Both the position numbers and the translations under genes were made by a program. A DNA stretch of 8,038 nucleotides from Haliea sp040222615. Its GTDB lineage: Bacteria > Pseudomonadota > Gammaproteobacteria > Pseudomonadales > Halieaceae. Positions 6,049 through 8,038 of this stretch are shown here, piece by piece (position 1 is the first letter of the stretch; each line of letters opens with the position of its first letter). The notes under the pieces were generated by a model. It did no database searches and was not told the origin of the DNA. It was given only the letters and a program-made list of their open reading frames with translations. The DNA is taken from positions 1 to 8,038 of the forward strand of contig NZ_JAVKCQ010000098.1 in the NCBI RefSeq assembly GCF_040222615.1, read 5' to 3'.

Positions 6049-7310
6049 CCGGTGCCACGCCCCAACAGCAACAACCGCCCTTCAAGCCCGCCGATGTGCT
6101 GGACGCCCGCATCATGGGCGATGAACGGACCATGTATGCCCTGTTCGACTACCTGCGAAGCAACGACCCCGTGGCCCGGGTGGAACACCCCGACTACCGT
6201 CCGTTCTGGTCCCTGAGCCGCTACGACGACATCAAGCGCATCGGCAGCGAGAACGATCGCTTCCTCAGTGCGCCGCGCACGGTGCTGGTACCCGCGGCCT
6301 TCGAGGAAGCGCTGCTGGAACGCTTCGGCACCCGCAACGGCCTGGAGACCCTGATCCACATGGATCGGCCCAAGCACCTGAAGCTGCGCCGGGTCACCCG
6401 CGAGTGGTTCCTGCCGCGCTCGATCGCGAGCCTGACTGCCGAGGTGCAGGCCCTGTCGAAGGAGTTTGTCGACAAGATGCAGGATATGGGCAGCGAGTGC
6501 GACTTCGTTCGCGACATCGCCCTGCTTTATCCGCTGCGCATCATCCTCTCTATCCTGGGCCTGCCGCGGGAGGCCGAGGCAACCATGCTGAAACTGACCC
6601 AGGAGCTGTTTGGCGGCCAGGATCCGAGCCTGCAGCGCGGCGAAGGCGAAACCGCCGGTCTGGAGGTGCTGAATGACTTCGGCGCTTTCTTCAGCGAGGT
6701 GATCGAAGACCGCAAGAAGAACCCGAAAGACGACCTGGCCACCGTGCTGGCCAATGCGGAAGTGGACGGTGAGCCGATGAACGTCCTCGACCAGGCCAGC
6801 TACTTCATCATCACCGCGACTGCCGGGCACGACACCACTTCCGCGACCATCGGCGGTGGCATGAAGGCGCTGCTGGAATACCCCGGCCAGCTCGCCCTCT
6901 GGCGCGACCGCCCGGATATCGACAGCGGCGCCGCCAGGGAGATTATTCGCTGGGTGTCACCGGTGCGACACATGGTGCGCACCGCCACCGAAGACCTGGA
7001 GCTGCATGGCCGCCAGATCCGCGCCGGCGACAACATCGCCCTCTGGTACCCCGCGGCCAACCGCGACCCGGAAGCCTTCGACCACCCCAATCGGCTGGAC
7101 CTGCAGCGGGACCCGAAAGCCCAGCTCGCCTTCGGCTACGGCTCCCACATGTGCCTGGGACAGCATCTGGCGGCGCTGGAGGTGTCCTGTTTTTTCCGCG
7201 AGCTGCTGCCGCGCCTGAAGCACATGGAACTGGCTGGCGACCCGGAGTGGGTCAAGGCGATTTTTGTCGGCGGCCTGAAATCCCTGCCGGTGCGCTACAC
7301 TCTGGACTGA
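6045..7310 (+). CDS. Cytochrome P450 monooxygenase (soluble bacterial class I type)
   Basis: This is a heme monooxygenase of 421 aa with no signal peptide or membrane anchor, so it is cytosolic. Diagnostic motifs are in order: HMDRPKHLKLRR (105-116, C-helix heme contacts), AGHDTT in the I helix (260-265, with D263 and T264 for oxygen activation), EIIR (E299 and R302, the ExxR of the K helix), ANRDPEAF (338-345), and the heme loop FGYGSHMCLG (363-372) with C370 as the iron ligand. The VSPVRHMVRTA segment and the heme region resemble the CYP125/CYP142 and related proteobacterial groups that oxidise steroids, terpenes or fatty acids; I cannot fix the family. It begins with GTG in a GTGA overlap with the amidohydrolase stop. 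No ferredoxin or ferredoxin reductase gene is in the window, so its electron donors must be encoded elsewhere. Confidence 0.95.
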   Translation: MTGATPQQQQPPFKPADVLDARIMGDERTMYALFDYLRSNDPVARVEHPDYRPFWSLSRYDDIKRIGSENDRFLSAPRTVLVPAAFEEALLERFGTRNGLETLIHMDRPKHLKLRRVTREWFLPRSIASLTAEVQALSKEFVDKMQDMGSECDFVRDIALLYPLRIILSILGLPREAEATMLKLTQELFGGQDPSLQRGEGETAGLEVLNDFGAFFSEVIEDRKKNPKDDLATVLANAEVDGEPMNVLDQASYFIITATAGHDTTSATIGGGMKALLEYPGQLALWRDRPDIDSGAAREIIRWVSPVRHMVRTATEDLELHGRQIRAGDNIALWYPAANRDPEAFDHPNRLDLQRDPKAQLAFGYGSHMCLGQHLAALEVSCFFRELLPRLKHMELAGDPEWVKAIFVGGLKSLPVRYTLD

Positions 7311-7365
7311 ACCCCCGGCGGCGTTTGCTGCCCAAGAGAGCAAGACTGACGACAACGAGGTCAAC

Positions 7366-7719
7366 ATGAAATCATTGCGCATGCTGGTGGTGATCGCCGC
7401 CCTGGCCCTGACCGCGTGCTCGGGCACGCCCCGGCCCATTGTCGACACCAAGGGCGTCGACATGAACCAGTACCACCAGGATATGGCCGAGTGCCAGCGC
7501 TACGCCGAAGAGGTGGATGTTGCCGGTGGCGTGGCCCGCGGCGCCGGACTCGGTGCCGTGGTCGGCGGTGCCGTGGGCGCTGTGACCGGCAGCGGCACCG
7601 AAGGTGCGGCCACCGGCGCCATCACCGGAGGGGCGACCTCCGGAATCAAGAACGACCGGGATCGCGAGCGGGTAGCCAAGAATTGCATGCGCGGGCGCGG
7701 CTACCGGGTGCTGAACTGA
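7366..7719 (+). CDS. Small glycine-zipper lipoprotein
   Basis: This is a 117-aa predicted lipoprotein. Residues 1-17 are a type II signal peptide ending in the lipobox LTAC with C18 as the lipidated cysteine; S19 at +2 favours the outer membrane. Residues 53-93 form a glycine-zipper stretch with repeated GxxxG spacing (GAGLGAVVGGAVGAV, then GAATGAITGGATSG), able to pack as paired helices against or in a membrane. Two cysteines flank it (AECQRY and KNCMRGRGY), and the C-terminal CxxGRGYRVL pattern is common in this loosely defined group. Family members include envelope proteins of unclear role. GAGGT at 7357-7361 lies 4 nt before the ATG. A 55-bp gap after the P450 with no visible terminator allows cotranscription, but nothing else ties it to that pair. 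Confidence 0.85.
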   Translation: MKSLRMLVVIAALALTACSGTPRPIVDTKGVDMNQYHQDMAECQRYAEEVDVAGGVARGAGLGAVVGGAVGAVTGSGTEGAATGAITGGATSGIKNDRDRERVAKNCMRGRGYRVLN

Positions 7720-7741
7720 CCCGGCAGCGCGCCGCGGGAGC

Positions 7742-8038
7742 TCAGAACAGCTTGCGGCCCTTGTTGGCAGCAATGCGCATGCGCAGGGCGTTGAGCTTGA
7801 TAAAGCCCTCGGCGTCCTTCTGGTTGTAGGCTCCGGCGTCGTCCTCGAAGGTGGCAATGCTCTCGTCGAACAGGCTGTCCGCGGACTGCCGCCCGGCAAG
7901 AATGATATTGCCCTTGTACAGCTTCAGCCGAACCTTGCCGTTCACATTCACCTGGCTCTGGTCGATGGCGGTCTGCAGCATCTGCCGCTCCGGTGACCAC
8001 CAGTAACCGTTGTAGATCATCTCCGCGTAGCGCGGCAT
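7742..8038 (-). CDS. argG: Argininosuccinate synthase, C-terminal part (truncated by the window edge)
   Basis: The last 98 codons of argG are read on the minus strand; the gene continues beyond base 8038, and the methionine at the edge (MPRYAEMIYNG) is internal. ArgG joins citrulline and aspartate using ATP to make argininosuccinate, the penultimate step of arginine synthesis, in the cytosol. The segment matches the conserved C-terminal domain of type I ArgG: YNGYWWSPER, the tetramerisation strands around VNGKVRLKLYKGN, SLFDE, and the ending DAEGFIKLNALRMR. It converges on the lipoprotein gene with 22 bp between the stops. This is a core metabolic gene with no apparent link to the other genes here. 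Confidence 0.95.
   Translation of the reverse strand: MPRYAEMIYNGYWWSPERQMLQTAIDQSQVNVNGKVRLKLYKGNIILAGRQSADSLFDESIATFEDDAGAYNQKDAEGFIKLNALRMRIAANKGRKLF

Noticed and set aside
7720..7738. GC-rich stem-loop between the lipoprotein gene and argG as a terminator
   Set aside because: The stem is about six pairs with a two-base bulge and has no T-tract on either strand.

Overview
The window looks like a chromosomal stretch from a GC-rich gammaproteobacterium, possibly a marine lineage of the Cellvibrionales/Halieaceae kind. That assignment is inference from the style of the proteins (an IntI of the chromosomal-integron type, DnaE2, a type I ArgG); no taxonomic marker is present. It has three parts: an integron integrase and error-prone polymerase module, an amidohydrolase and P450 pair followed by a small lipoprotein gene, and the end of a housekeeping argG gene pointing the opposite way.

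Bases 1-451 hold no gene I can support. They contain a strong imperfect inverted repeat of about 118 bp whose tips read GCTAAC/GTTAGC (attC-like), a very AT-rich segment (301-360, about 30% GC) with a possible leftward promoter, and a consensus LexA (SOS) box ending 8 nt before the integrase ATG. This matches the usual integron layout, with the cassette side upstream of intI and read away from it, but no cassette gene lies inside the window.

Bases 452-4594 hold a complete integron-type tyrosine recombinase (IntI, all catalytic residues present). It is followed after only 3 bp by a complete dnaE2, the error-prone replicative-type polymerase of SOS mutagenesis. With one LexA box upstream, the two look like a single DNA-damage-inducible operon that would raise cassette shuffling and point mutation together. 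The usual dnaE2 partners imuA and imuB are absent from the window, and intI sits where imuB normally would. This is the most interesting feature here.

Bases 4717-7310 hold a secreted binuclear-metal amidohydrolase of the Xaa-Pro-peptidase/imidazolonepropionase-like group and a cytochrome P450. Stop and start codons overlap (GTGA) and each gene has a strong ribosome binding site, so the two proteins are probably made together. The substrate cannot be read from the sequence. Bases 7366-7719 encode a small glycine-zipper lipoprotein. From 7742 to the right edge, on the minus strand, runs the C-terminal part of argG (argininosuccinate synthase).
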